Origin: Rhodospirillaceae bacterium
GTDB taxonomy: Bacteria; Pseudomonadota; Alphaproteobacteria; GCA-2731375
Assembly (NCBI GenBank): GCA_018701215.1
Contig: JABIWH010000033.1
Span: 35,247-99,246, forward strand
Length of the DNA stretch: 64,000 nucleotides
Reading direction: 5' to 3'
This document shows, piece by piece, positions 1 through 7,651 of the stretch. The notes beneath the pieces were generated by a model that had not been told where the DNA came from, ran no database searches, and worked only from the letters and a program-made list of their open reading frames with translations. Numbering within the stretch: the stretch's first letter is position 1; the number at the start of each line of letters is the position of its first letter. The translations under genes and the position numbers were made by a program.

Positions 1-208
<208 letters not shown>

Positions 209-240
209 TTATTTGCCGCCAATTTTCCCCTAGTGTAACC

Positions 241-267
241 AAGGGGCCCGTGAGGACATAGCCCCTT
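241..267. promoter_or_regulatory. Perfect 7-bp hairpin upstream of upp
   Basis: AAGGGGC (241-247) pairs perfectly with GCCCCTT (261-267) around a 13-base loop. It sits about 50 bases upstream of the upp start and in the gap to the divergent lipoprotein gene. It could be part of a leader or an operator; no T-run follows it on either strand, so a simple terminator is unlikely. Function is not known. Confidence 0.25.
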
Positions 268-354
268 CGCGGAATTGATATTTATGCATCCCTTTGATGC
301 GGCAAAGGGCGCATTATCCTTGGTCGAGACCGTAAAATTTCCTACATTTCATGG

Positions 355-1116
355 ATGCGATACGCGATTCTGATAGCGCTGTTATTGACCGGTTGTGTCA
401 CGACAACGGCCAGGACAATCAAACCGAGCCCCGATCTCGTCGCCCGGCAGTTCGCAGCCGCCGCCTATGGTAATGATTTCGGAAACGGCAGCCGCGTATT
501 GATGCGCTGGGCCAGCCCCTTGCTTGTTGATGCCCGCGGCGGGGATATAGCCACGATGCGTCAGCACGAAAACGACTTAGCGAGCGCCCTTACCGCCATT
601 GAACAATTAACCGGAATTTCTCATGGCCCAATTTCGCATGACGCAGCCTCGCTTGACGCAGCCTCGAACGGATCGCGGTCATCCGTCGGCCTGCATTTCG
701 TTCGGCGCCGCCACTTCTCCGATATTGTAAAAAAGCTGCCGAACAGGCGGCGCTCCTCCGCTGCCATGGCGCGGACCAGTGCCTGTTTTGCCATGACCTT
801 CGGCGACGCGGCCAAGGGCCTGATCTCCTCCGCCATCATTGGCATTGCCACCGATATTTCCAAGGCCCGCCGCCGGCATTGCATCCCCGAAGAGTTCATG
901 CAGATCATGGGCCTGCCCGGTGACGCCTGCCACTACCGCCCATCTTTGATCTGTGAAGGCGAAAATCGCATCTTTGAAATGCAGCCCGCCGATAAACTGA
1001 TGCTCGCCGTTCTCTACGACCCCGCCCTACAGCCTGGCATGACAAAAGACGTCGCCATGCCCATCGCCCGACGGCTGATCAAGCAACACTGGCATGAATA
1101 CATGGCTGCGGAATAA
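355..1116 (+). CDS. DUF2927-family lipoprotein
   Basis: A 253-residue exported lipoprotein of unknown function. The N-terminus has a short hydrophobic stretch (residues 3-11) ending in the lipobox LTGC, so Cys14 is the expected lipidation site. The C-terminal half has the look of the DUF2927 family: an ARRRHCIPEE segment, then GLPGD, RPSLIC and a closing YDPALQPGMTKDVAMPIARRLI. Such proteins are common in alphaproteobacteria and have no established role. The middle contains a small in-frame duplication (HDAASLDAAS, from a repeated GACGCAGCCTCG near 640 and 655). Several cysteines (residues 14, 142, 178, 194 and 202 or so) could form disulphides if the domain is periplasmic. The gene is monocistronic and convergent with the lipase gene. 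Confidence 0.7.
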   Translation: MRYAILIALLLTGCVTTTARTIKPSPDLVARQFAAAAYGNDFGNGSRVLMRWASPLLVDARGGDIATMRQHENDLASALTAIEQLTGISHGPISHDAASLDAASNGSRSSVGLHFVRRRHFSDIVKKLPNRRRSSAAMARTSACFAMTFGDAAKGLISSAIIGIATDISKARRRHCIPEEFMQIMGLPGDACHYRPSLICEGENRIFEMQPADKLMLAVLYDPALQPGMTKDVAMPIARRLIKQHWHEYMAAE

Positions 1117-1205
1117 ACATCGGAAAATCAATCTACTCTGACCCCTTTGATCGTCAGATAGGGCGCGGACACCGAACGCTTGCTTTTCTAGCGATACCAT
1201 TTGCG

Positions 1206-2474
1206 CTAAAATTGGAGCCTATCTTTTGCTATATATTGCAATTTTTTCCTATAAATAGACATGCTGTGGGCTTTTACCGGCACGAATATACCGGCCGCCA
1301 TGTTTTTCCACAGCCAGACTATCCGGTCGATGGCCGGCGGATTGCTTAACAGCCGAACGTCTTCGAACTTGCCCGCCGCAACATCGGTCAGATAACGCAG
1401 ATCGCCGGCATGGCGATACCCGTTCAGCCTGTCTAGGAAGCCTTCAAGCTTTTCGAATAGCGAGGAGACCGCAGGCGTCCAGCCGGTCAACCATGACAGC
1501 AATTTGACCACGCCCACGGCAATTTGCATCGTCGCACCTGGGGGGACGCGCGGGACGATGTCGCTGGAATTCACGACCCGGTAGATAGGCGTCTTTAAAT
1601 CCTTGAAGTAGTCGTAATTCGCTATTCGCGGCGCGCCGAACGTATAGCAGGCGCCATCGATATTGAGCGCCAGCGCCTTTGTCGCCATCAGCGCAAGCGC
1701 GCCACCCAATGAATGTCCGGTAATGAACAGTGGCAGCGGGGCGCCGCTATCGTCCTTCGCGGCCGAACTGTCCATTATCCCTTTTACGACGTCCCGAGCG
1801 GTCGGGCCGCCATCTGGCGCCTCGTTAAACGCCTTCCAGAACCCGGTATGCACTTTCTCTTTCCCGTCCACCTTGGGAACGGCGTTCAAATCCGTCAGCC
1901 AATCGGAAACCTTCTGCTCCGTGCCGCGGAATGCGATCACGATGTAGGGCGGTTCCCCCTCCACGATACTCTTGCAGGCAAACCCCTGCGTCCCCGCAAC
2001 CGAAAATGCCTTCAACAGCTCGAAGTTCGATTTCTTCAACAGCGCGGCAAGGAATTCTTTATCCAGGCGCGGGTTTCCCATCAGCTCAAGGGAAAATGAA
2101 TCGAGAAACTCTTTCAACGTTTCGGCGCTATCAATACCTAGCTTTTGAATTTCGCCCACGGCGTCTTTTATGACGCCGCCCGCGCCTTCGAAATCGATAT
2201 AGGCGATGTCCGACATCTCGGCCAAGACATACGCCATCCGGTCGCTATAGGCCGGGCGCTTTTGCGGCGGCGACAGCAGCCGGTCGTCGCGAAAATATTC
2301 GCCGACTTCCGGCTTGGTCGGCTTTATGCGGCGTAGAAACGAAAATATGCCGGTGCCGCCTACGCCGGAAATCAGTGCGGTGGCGGCCGCGGATATCCAA
2401 GGATTGGCGCTTATTAGATCGGTTAGAGGCCTGATCAGCTCGGTTAAAGACGCGAGCTCATTTGATAAGTCCAT
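1206..2474 (-). CDS. Class 3 lipase / alpha-beta hydrolase
   Basis: A 422-residue lipase_3-type serine hydrolase, probably acting on acylglycerols or phospholipids. The start at 2474 (MDLSNELA) follows a GAGGG element; a GTG three codons upstream is the alternative. Residues 25-50 include a hydrophobic segment that may anchor the protein in the membrane. Catalytic features are complete: FRGTE at about 182-186 (oxyanion region), GHSLGG with the nucleophile Ser255, Asp305 in NSSDIVPRVP, and His355 in YRHAGDLRYL. The order and spacing match fungal-type class 3 lipases found scattered in bacteria. It is convergent with the DUF2927 gene and has no obvious partner gene. The natural substrate cannot be told from the sequence. 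Confidence 0.8.
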   Translation of the reverse strand: MDLSNELASLTELIRPLTDLISANPWISAAATALISGVGGTGIFSFLRRIKPTKPEVGEYFRDDRLLSPPQKRPAYSDRMAYVLAEMSDIAYIDFEGAGGVIKDAVGEIQKLGIDSAETLKEFLDSFSLELMGNPRLDKEFLAALLKKSNFELLKAFSVAGTQGFACKSIVEGEPPYIVIAFRGTEQKVSDWLTDLNAVPKVDGKEKVHTGFWKAFNEAPDGGPTARDVVKGIMDSSAAKDDSGAPLPLFITGHSLGGALALMATKALALNIDGACYTFGAPRIANYDYFKDLKTPIYRVVNSSDIVPRVPPGATMQIAVGVVKLLSWLTGWTPAVSSLFEKLEGFLDRLNGYRHAGDLRYLTDVAAGKFEDVRLLSNPPAIDRIVWLWKNMAAGIFVPVKAHSMSIYRKKLQYIAKDRLQF

Positions 2475-2894
2475 CTGTCCCACCCTCTGTCATGGCAACG
2501 TTCTATTTATACAAGTATTAATGCCATGAAACAATATTGACGCAGCGGCGGGTGGCTAATGCCAACCGACATTGATTAGTACCCATGGGCCCATTTCCCG
2601 AGAGCGATGGACATTGCTGCAAAAATTCCAGCGCAACAATTTAGCGTAAGAAAAGCACCCCGCCCGCCGCTCTGTTAGAACGATACCGCAATTGAGCCTT
2701 AAAGCGTTTGATGACTGAATTTGGCTGTCTTTAGGCGTGCCGAATTCGGTGTGCCATTATCATGCTATTTCCGCATTAATTGCAATCAATGTCGCACAAA
2801 TCAGCGCGGGAAATCGGGGCGGAATATGTTAGTGTCCTGGCTTGGAAATATGGGTAGGCAGAGTTGGCGGTCAGGCACCGCGGCAGGGGAAATG
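2475..2894. other. Intergenic stretch without a clear gene
   Basis: This 420-base gap separates the divergent lipase and YdcH-like genes. An open frame extends upstream of the YdcH-like start (from 2721) but the extra residues do not resemble the family. No repeat, hairpin terminator or RNA gene was recognised; promoters for both neighbours are expected here. Confidence 0.5.
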
Positions 2895-3098
2895 ATGTCC
2901 TTTGAAAAGACCGAAATCGAAGCGCGGGTCATCGCCTTGCAGCAGGAACACCGCGACCTGGACGGCGCGATTGATGCCATGGTGGAAAAGGGCGCCTTCG
3001 ATCAGCTGCAACTGCAGCGCATGAAAAAACGCAAGCTGTCCCTGCGCGATCTGATCGGCCGGCTGGAGGCGCACCTGGTCCCCGACATTATCGCCTGA
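2895..3098 (+). CDS. YdcH-like small protein (DUF465)
   Basis: A 67-residue, highly charged helical protein. The visible pattern IEARVIALQQEHRDLDGAID, then QLQLQRMKKRKLSLRD and LVPDIIA, is that of the YdcH/DUF465 family, short coiled-coil proteins of unknown function. The start is placed at the second of two adjacent ATGs (2895, MSFEK) because AGGGGA at 2885-2890 gives a normal spacing of about five bases; 2892 is the alternative. A longer frame reaching back to 2721 exists but its N-terminal part has no family similarity and contains the ribosome binding site. It is not clearly in an operon. Confidence 0.75.
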   Translation: MSFEKTEIEARVIALQQEHRDLDGAIDAMVEKGAFDQLQLQRMKKRKLSLRDLIGRLEAHLVPDIIA

Positions 3099-3167
3099 TT
3101 GGCGCTGTTCCGACGGCGCGGCCAAACGCCCTGCATATCAGCGCCCGCTATATCAAAGCGCTAAATA

Positions 3168-3923
3168 TTATTGCTGTTTGGCGGCCTTTAACGCGGGTTT
3201 TTTGAGGGCATTCTTTTGCGCGTACATGGCCCGGTCGGCGGCTTCCATGGCTTCCTGGGCGGATTGGCCTTTTTTGAACGTTGTGATGCCGTATGAGGCA
3301 CTGATGGTGAATTTCGCCGCACCATGTTCGACCGGCGTGGCCATGATCGCCTGGGCCAGCTGGCGGCCCTTGACCAAGGCCTGGTCGGCGTCGGTATGGC
3401 TCAAAATAACGCCGAATTCATCGCCGCCCAGGCGCCCCAGCATATCGGATTCGCGCAGGTTGTCGGACAAGGCGCCGGCCACGTGCAACAGGGCCGCATC
3501 GCCGGTGGCATGGCCGAATTCGTCATTGATCGCCTTGAAATTATTCAGATCGAAATAAACCAGGCTGGAGACCGTGTCATAACGATCGTTGTAGGAAATC
3601 ACCCGGCCCATTTCCCGCACGAAGGCGCGGCGGTTTGGGATCGGCACCAGGGTATCTTCGTCCGCCAACCGCTCCATATGGGCCAGACGGCTGTTCACCC
3701 GCTCCACCTCCGCCCGCAGGCTCTCGACCTCCTGCATCAGGGTCATGATGGCCTGGCGCACCTTTGGCGTCAGTTCCGGCTCGGGAATGCCCATGACGGA
3801 GGCGCTATCCGTCGGCGCTGCCCCGCCAAGGTCCGAAGACGAGGCATAGGCGGAGGCCGCCGACGCCGGATTTCGGCGCTGCGCAGTAGTGTTCCGCACG
3901 GGGCGTGTTTCGTTAATCTTCAT
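3168..3923 (-). CDS. GGDEF diguanylate cyclase
   Basis: A 251-residue cytosolic enzyme that should make cyclic di-GMP from two GTP. The N-terminus (residues 1-50) is low-complexity and probably disordered. A coiled coil follows (about 55-88, [19 protein letters not shown]) and could drive dimerisation. The GGDEF domain covers about 89-245 with [17 protein letters not shown], an intact GGDEF at 166-170 and YGIT. An RxxD inhibitory site (RESD, 157-160) lies exactly five residues before GGDEF, so product feedback is expected. There is no sensor, PAS or transmembrane segment, so the input signal is not visible. The usual LTGLPNRR is LVPIPNRR here. Confidence 0.88.
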   Translation of the reverse strand: MKINETRPVRNTTAQRRNPASAASAYASSSDLGGAAPTDSASVMGIPEPELTPKVRQAIMTLMQEVESLRAEVERVNSRLAHMERLADEDTLVPIPNRRAFVREMGRVISYNDRYDTVSSLVYFDLNNFKAINDEFGHATGDAALLHVAGALSDNLRESDMLGRLGGDEFGVILSHTDADQALVKGRQLAQAIMATPVEHGAAKFTISASYGITTFKKGQSAQEAMEAADRAMYAQKNALKKPALKAAKQQ

Positions 3924-4246
3924 ACGTTCAGCGTCTGCCTTCCATGGCGAATATTACCCGACACGACAGGAAACGTGCTGTAATCTCGCGGGAATCGCCC
4001 CCATATTACGCAAAAACTAGCAAAGCAAAGGTTAACAAAGTTTTCCCGGGCGCCCGCGAGACAAACGCGGCCCTTATATTTAATGATTGTCCGCCGAAAT
4101 ATCCAGAAAAAGCAAAATTCCAGGTGGGTCGGCGCCCGGCAAAGGCCTATAATCCCGGCCCGAATTGGCCCCGTCTTCGGGCCATGCCGGCGTCCAGGAA
4201 GCACCATCTAAAGGACTTGGGCGAGTGTTTGGCACGGAGTGTGAAT
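3924..4246. other. Divergent promoter region, diguanylate cyclase / purE
   Basis: This 323-base gap lies between two divergent genes. The purE reading frame stays open upstream to 3944, but those codons give no PurE-like sequence. No purine riboswitch or PurR-type operator could be recognised by eye. Nothing else is supported. Confidence 0.4.
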
Positions 4247-4741
4247 ATGACGAAAACAATAGCCAAGGTTGGCGTTATCATGGGCAGCCGCTCTGACTGG
4301 CCAACCATGCGCCATGCGGTCGAGGTTCTGGAGGAGCTGGGCGTCGCGGTGGAAAGCCGGGTCGTCTCCGCCCACCGTACGCCGCAACGCCTCTATGACT
4401 ATGCCGCCACCGCCGCCGAACGCGGCCTGTCGGTGATCATCGCGGGCGCCGGCGGTGCGGCCCATCTGCCGGGCATGGCCGCATCCATGACCAACCTGCC
4501 TGTGCTGGGCGTACCGGTGGAAAGCAAGGCATTGCAGGGCATGGACAGCCTGCTCTCCATCGTGCAGATGCCCGCTGGCGTGCCGGTGGGCACCCTGGCC
4601 ATTGGCCGCTCGGGCGCCATTAACGCGGGCCTGATGGCGGCCTCCATCGTCGCCTTGCAGGACGAGGCCGTCGCCACCGCCCTGGCCGCCTGGCGGGCCC
4701 GCCAGACCGACGCGGTACCCGACAACCCAGATGAAGATTAA
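4247..4741 (+). CDS. purE: N5-carboxyaminoimidazole ribonucleotide mutase
   Basis: A 164-residue enzyme that converts N5-CAIR to CAIR in de novo purine synthesis, acting with PurK. Diagnostic motifs are GSRSDWPTM (about residues 13-21) and [12 protein letters not shown] (about 41-52), with the [12 protein letters not shown] loop carrying the catalytic region and the GVPVES segment after it. This is the class I bacterial type. The start is ATG 4247 preceded by GGAG at 4236-4239; an in-frame GTG at 4241 is possible but too close to the ribosome site. It is the first gene of a purE-purK-pyrD operon, with purK seven bases downstream. The C-terminal tail past about residue 150 is polar and probably disordered. 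Confidence 0.95.
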   Translation: MTKTIAKVGVIMGSRSDWPTMRHAVEVLEELGVAVESRVVSAHRTPQRLYDYAATAAERGLSVIIAGAGGAAHLPGMAASMTNLPVLGVPVESKALQGMDSLLSIVQMPAGVPVGTLAIGRSGAINAGLMAASIVALQDEAVATALAAWRARQTDAVPDNPDED

Positions 4742-4747
4742 ACCCCG

Positions 4748-5869
4748 ATGGCTGGCCCCGATGAAGATCAGCTTGCTATGAGCCCGCTTCCCCCCGGCAG
4801 CCGAATTGGTATTCTGGGCGGCGGCCAGTTGGGCCGCATGCTGGCCCTGGCGGCGGCGCCGCTTGGCTACCGCTGTCATATATTCGGGCCTGAAGCGGCG
4901 CCACCGGCAGGCCAGGTGGCCGATGCGGTGACCATCGCGGACTATCTGGATGAGGCCGCATTGAGCGGTTTTGCCGAATCGGTCGATGTGGTCACCCTGG
5001 AATTCGAGAACGTCCCCGCCGCCGCCCTGGAATTCCTGGCCCAACGCGTTCCCGTGCGGCCCGGCGCCAAGGCCCTGGCCACGGCCCAGGACCGCCTGGT
5101 CGAAAAAGACTTCGCCAACAGCGTCGGTGCGGCAACGGCACCTTATGCAACGGTGGACAGCCTGGCGGAATTACAGGACGCAATGAAGAAAATCGGCCCC
5201 CGGGCGGTGTTGAAAACCCGGCGCCTGGGCTATGACGGCAAGGGCCAGGTGATGCTGGACCCGGATTCTGATTTGTCGCAGGCTTGGGCCGCCATGGCCG
5301 GCGCGCCATCCATTCTGGAAGGTTTCATTGCCTTTGATGGTGAAGTCTCGGTGATCGCCGCGCGCGGCCTGGACGGCACGGTCAGCGCCTATCCCCCCAT
5401 CGCCAACCGCCACCGCAATCATATTCTGGACATATCAGAGGTGCCGGCGGCGCTTAATCCGGTTCAGTCCAAACGCGCCATCGCCATCGCCACGGACCTA
5501 ATCACCGCCCTGGAATATGTTGGTATCATGGCGGTGGAAATGTTTGTCACCGGCGACGAAATGCTGGTCAACGAGATGGCCCCGCGGGTGCATAATTCGG
5601 GTCACTGGAGCATCGAGGGTGCGGAGACCAGCCAGTTCGAACAGCATATTCGCGCCATTTGCGGCCTGCCCCTGGGCGCCATGAGCTTGCGGGGCCGGGT
5701 CGAGATGCGCAATCTGATCGGCGACGATGTGGAACAAGTACCGGCTTTGTTGGCCGAGCCAGGCGCGCATCTGCACCTGTATGGCAAGGCAGAGGTGCGC
5801 CCGGGCCGCAAGATGGGCCACGTCACCTATGTGCGGCCAGATCCCGGAGCGGAGGGCAGCACCCCGTGA
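4748..5869 (+). CDS. purK: N5-carboxyaminoimidazole ribonucleotide synthetase
   Basis: A 373-residue ATP-grasp enzyme. It makes N5-CAIR from AIR, bicarbonate and ATP, feeding PurE. Visible features are the nucleotide-binding-like GILGGGQLGRML (residues 21-32), TLEFENVP, LKTRRLGYDGKGQ in the ATP-grasp region, and the metal and substrate segment VNEMAPRVHNSGHWSIEGA. Length and order match the family. The start at 4748 fits the short gap after purE; an in-frame ATG at 4778 (MSPLPPG) would also leave the core intact. Its stop overlaps the pyrD start, so the two are probably translationally coupled. Confidence 0.94.
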   Translation: MAGPDEDQLAMSPLPPGSRIGILGGGQLGRMLALAAAPLGYRCHIFGPEAAPPAGQVADAVTIADYLDEAALSGFAESVDVVTLEFENVPAAALEFLAQRVPVRPGAKALATAQDRLVEKDFANSVGAATAPYATVDSLAELQDAMKKIGPRAVLKTRRLGYDGKGQVMLDPDSDLSQAWAAMAGAPSILEGFIAFDGEVSVIAARGLDGTVSAYPPIANRHRNHILDISEVPAALNPVQSKRAIAIATDLITALEYVGIMAVEMFVTGDEMLVNEMAPRVHNSGHWSIEGAETSQFEQHIRAICGLPLGAMSLRGRVEMRNLIGDDVEQVPALLAEPGAHLHLYGKAEVRPGRKMGHVTYVRPDPGAEGSTP

Positions 5870-6909
5870 TCTGGAGTTTGGGCTTGCGGCTGCTGCATCT
5901 GCTCGACCCCGAGGATGCCCATCGCCTGACCATCCGGGCCCTGCGCCTCGGCCTGGGCCCCAATGTTTCGACCAGTCCCGATCCGATCCTGGCCAGCCGC
6001 CATTGGGGCCTGGATTTTCCCACGCCTTTAGGGGTCGCCGCCGGCTTCGACAAGAATGCCGAGGTGCCTGTACAGGCTGCTCGTATGGGTTTCAGCTTTG
6101 TCGAAATCGGCTCTGTCACGCCACAACCGCAGGCCGGCAACCCCAGGCCCCGGCTGTTCCGCCTGCCTGCCGACGGCGCGGTGATCAACCGCAACGGCTT
6201 TAATAACGAGGGCCTGGATGTGGTGGCCCGGCGGTTGGCTGCATTACAAGACCGCCGCTTTATCCTGGGCGCCAATCTGGGCGCCAACAAGGATAGCGAG
6301 GACCGCATCAACGATTATGCCGCCGGAATGGCGGCCCTGGGGCCCCTGGCCGATTATATTGTCGTCAACGTCTCCTCCCCCAACACGCCGGGCTTGCGCG
6401 ATTTGCAGACGAACGAGGCGCTGGAGGCGTTGTTGGACGGCGTCCGCCAGGCCTGCGCTAAGCCGCCGCCCGTGCTGGTCAAGATCGCGCCTGATTTCGA
6501 CGCCGATGGCCTGGCCGCGCTGGCCCAGACTTTGATGGCCCTGGCCGTGGACGGCGTGATCTTGGGCAACACCACCATCGGCCTGCGCGAGACTTTGAAA
6601 AGCCCCCACCGTGGCGAAACCGGCGGCCTGAGCGGTCAACCGCTGTTCGACTTCTCGACCCGGCAACTGGCGGCCTTCCATCGCCACACCGAGGGCAAAA
6701 TCCCCTTGATTGGCGTTGGCGGCATCGATAGTGCCGAGACCGCCTATGCCAAGATCCGCAATGGCGCCGCGTTGATCCAACTCTACACCGGCCTGATCTA
6801 CCAAGGCCCCGGCCTGATCCCCGCCATCACCGAAGGCCTGGCGCAACTTCTGCACCGTGATGGTTTCAACAATATCTCGGAAGCCGTTGGCGCGGACGTC
6901 GATTACTGA
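5866..6909 (+). CDS. pyrD: Dihydroorotate dehydrogenase (quinone), class 2
   Basis: A 347-residue FMN enzyme at the inner membrane that oxidises dihydroorotate to orotate with quinone as acceptor. The N-terminal helices (LGLRLLHLLDPEDAHRLTI) are the membrane-association segment of class 2 enzymes. Core motifs are GVAAGFDKNAE, NRNGFNNEG, NVSSPNTPGLR with the catalytic serine, ILGNTT and the phosphate-binding GVGGIDS with a final QLYTGLIYQGP. The GTG start at 5866 overlaps the purK stop TGA (GTGA) and is preceded by GGAGCGGAGGG. Frames reaching further upstream lie inside purK. The 3' end overlaps the convergent retropepsin gene by seven bases. Confidence 0.95.
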   Translation: MIWSLGLRLLHLLDPEDAHRLTIRALRLGLGPNVSTSPDPILASRHWGLDFPTPLGVAAGFDKNAEVPVQAARMGFSFVEIGSVTPQPQAGNPRPRLFRLPADGAVINRNGFNNEGLDVVARRLAALQDRRFILGANLGANKDSEDRINDYAAGMAALGPLADYIVVNVSSPNTPGLRDLQTNEALEALLDGVRQACAKPPPVLVKIAPDFDADGLAALAQTLMALAVDGVILGNTTIGLRETLKSPHRGETGGLSGQPLFDFSTRQLAAFHRHTEGKIPLIGVGGIDSAETAYAKIRNGAALIQLYTGLIYQGPGLIPAITEGLAQLLHRDGFNNISEAVGADVDY

Positions 6910-7649
6910 CGCAAGATCAGCTTACGGCCGTGAATTTCGAACGAACCCAGGCGGCCCAGGAACGACATACCTAGCAATGATGCGCTCATCTCCACCTCGT
7001 TGACCGAGACCGCCACGTTGTTGAATTGGATGGGCCCGATGGACAATGTATCGAGAACGTAGGGCGCACCTCGGCCCCGGCCATTGGCTGTATGATAAAT
7101 CTTGGTATAGCGCAGGGCCGCCAGGTCAATGCCCAGACGTTTTGCGTCCGACGGTGTGAGGACAATGTCCGAGGCGCCGGTGTCAATCATGAACCGGATG
7201 CGCGCGCCGTGGGCCTGTGCCATGGCATAAAAATGCCCATCGGGCCCTTGCGTCAGGCTGAGAACGCCATCCTGGCCCACCATGGGATCGCTGGGGAGCA
7301 GTTCCGCCCCCACACGGGCGCCGATCGCGGAAAGCTCGTCCTGGTAGGTGTAAATCAGGACCAGCATCGCCGCCGCGCCGGTCCAGACCGCGATATTGCG
7401 AACCACTTCGCCAAGCTTGATCCGTCTGGTGACCAGCAAGCCAGAGGAAACCAAGGCCAAAATCGTCAACAGGCGCACCAAATTGATCTGGTCTTGCTCC
7501 GAGGACAAGCGGCCCGGAAAATAACCCGACAAGAACCAGGCCGCGAAAGCAACGGCGAACAGCAGCAACAGCCAAAACAAGACGCCGAACGGAAAGCCCG
7601 AACGCTTCCGTCCTGGCGGCGCCTCCCATGGCCCCGGTTTATCAGGCAT
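6903..7649 (-). CDS. Membrane-anchored retropepsin-like aspartic protease (TIGR02281 type)
   Basis: A 248-residue protein. Three hydrophobic segments (about 21-43, 57-74 and 84-102) are followed by a single-lobed aspartic protease domain. It holds IDTGASDIVLT with the catalytic Asp156, a VLDTLSIG strand and a C-terminal ASLLGMSFLGRL, matching the bacterial retropepsin-like clan AA family. Only one Asp-Thr-Gly motif is present, so an active enzyme must dimerise. The domain should face the periplasm. Its start lies two bases after the maeB stop on the same strand, which suggests co-transcription with maeB. Substrate and role are unknown. Confidence 0.85.
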   Translation of the reverse strand: MPDKPGPWEAPPGRKRSGFPFGVLFWLLLLFAVAFAAWFLSGYFPGRLSSEQDQINLVRLLTILALVSSGLLVTRRIKLGEVVRNIAVWTGAAAMLVLIYTYQDELSAIGARVGAELLPSDPMVGQDGVLSLTQGPDGHFYAMAQAHGARIRFMIDTGASDIVLTPSDAKRLGIDLAALRYTKIYHTANGRGRGAPYVLDTLSIGPIQFNNVAVSVNEVEMSASLLGMSFLGRLGSFEIHGRKLILRQ

Positions 7650-7651
7650 CG

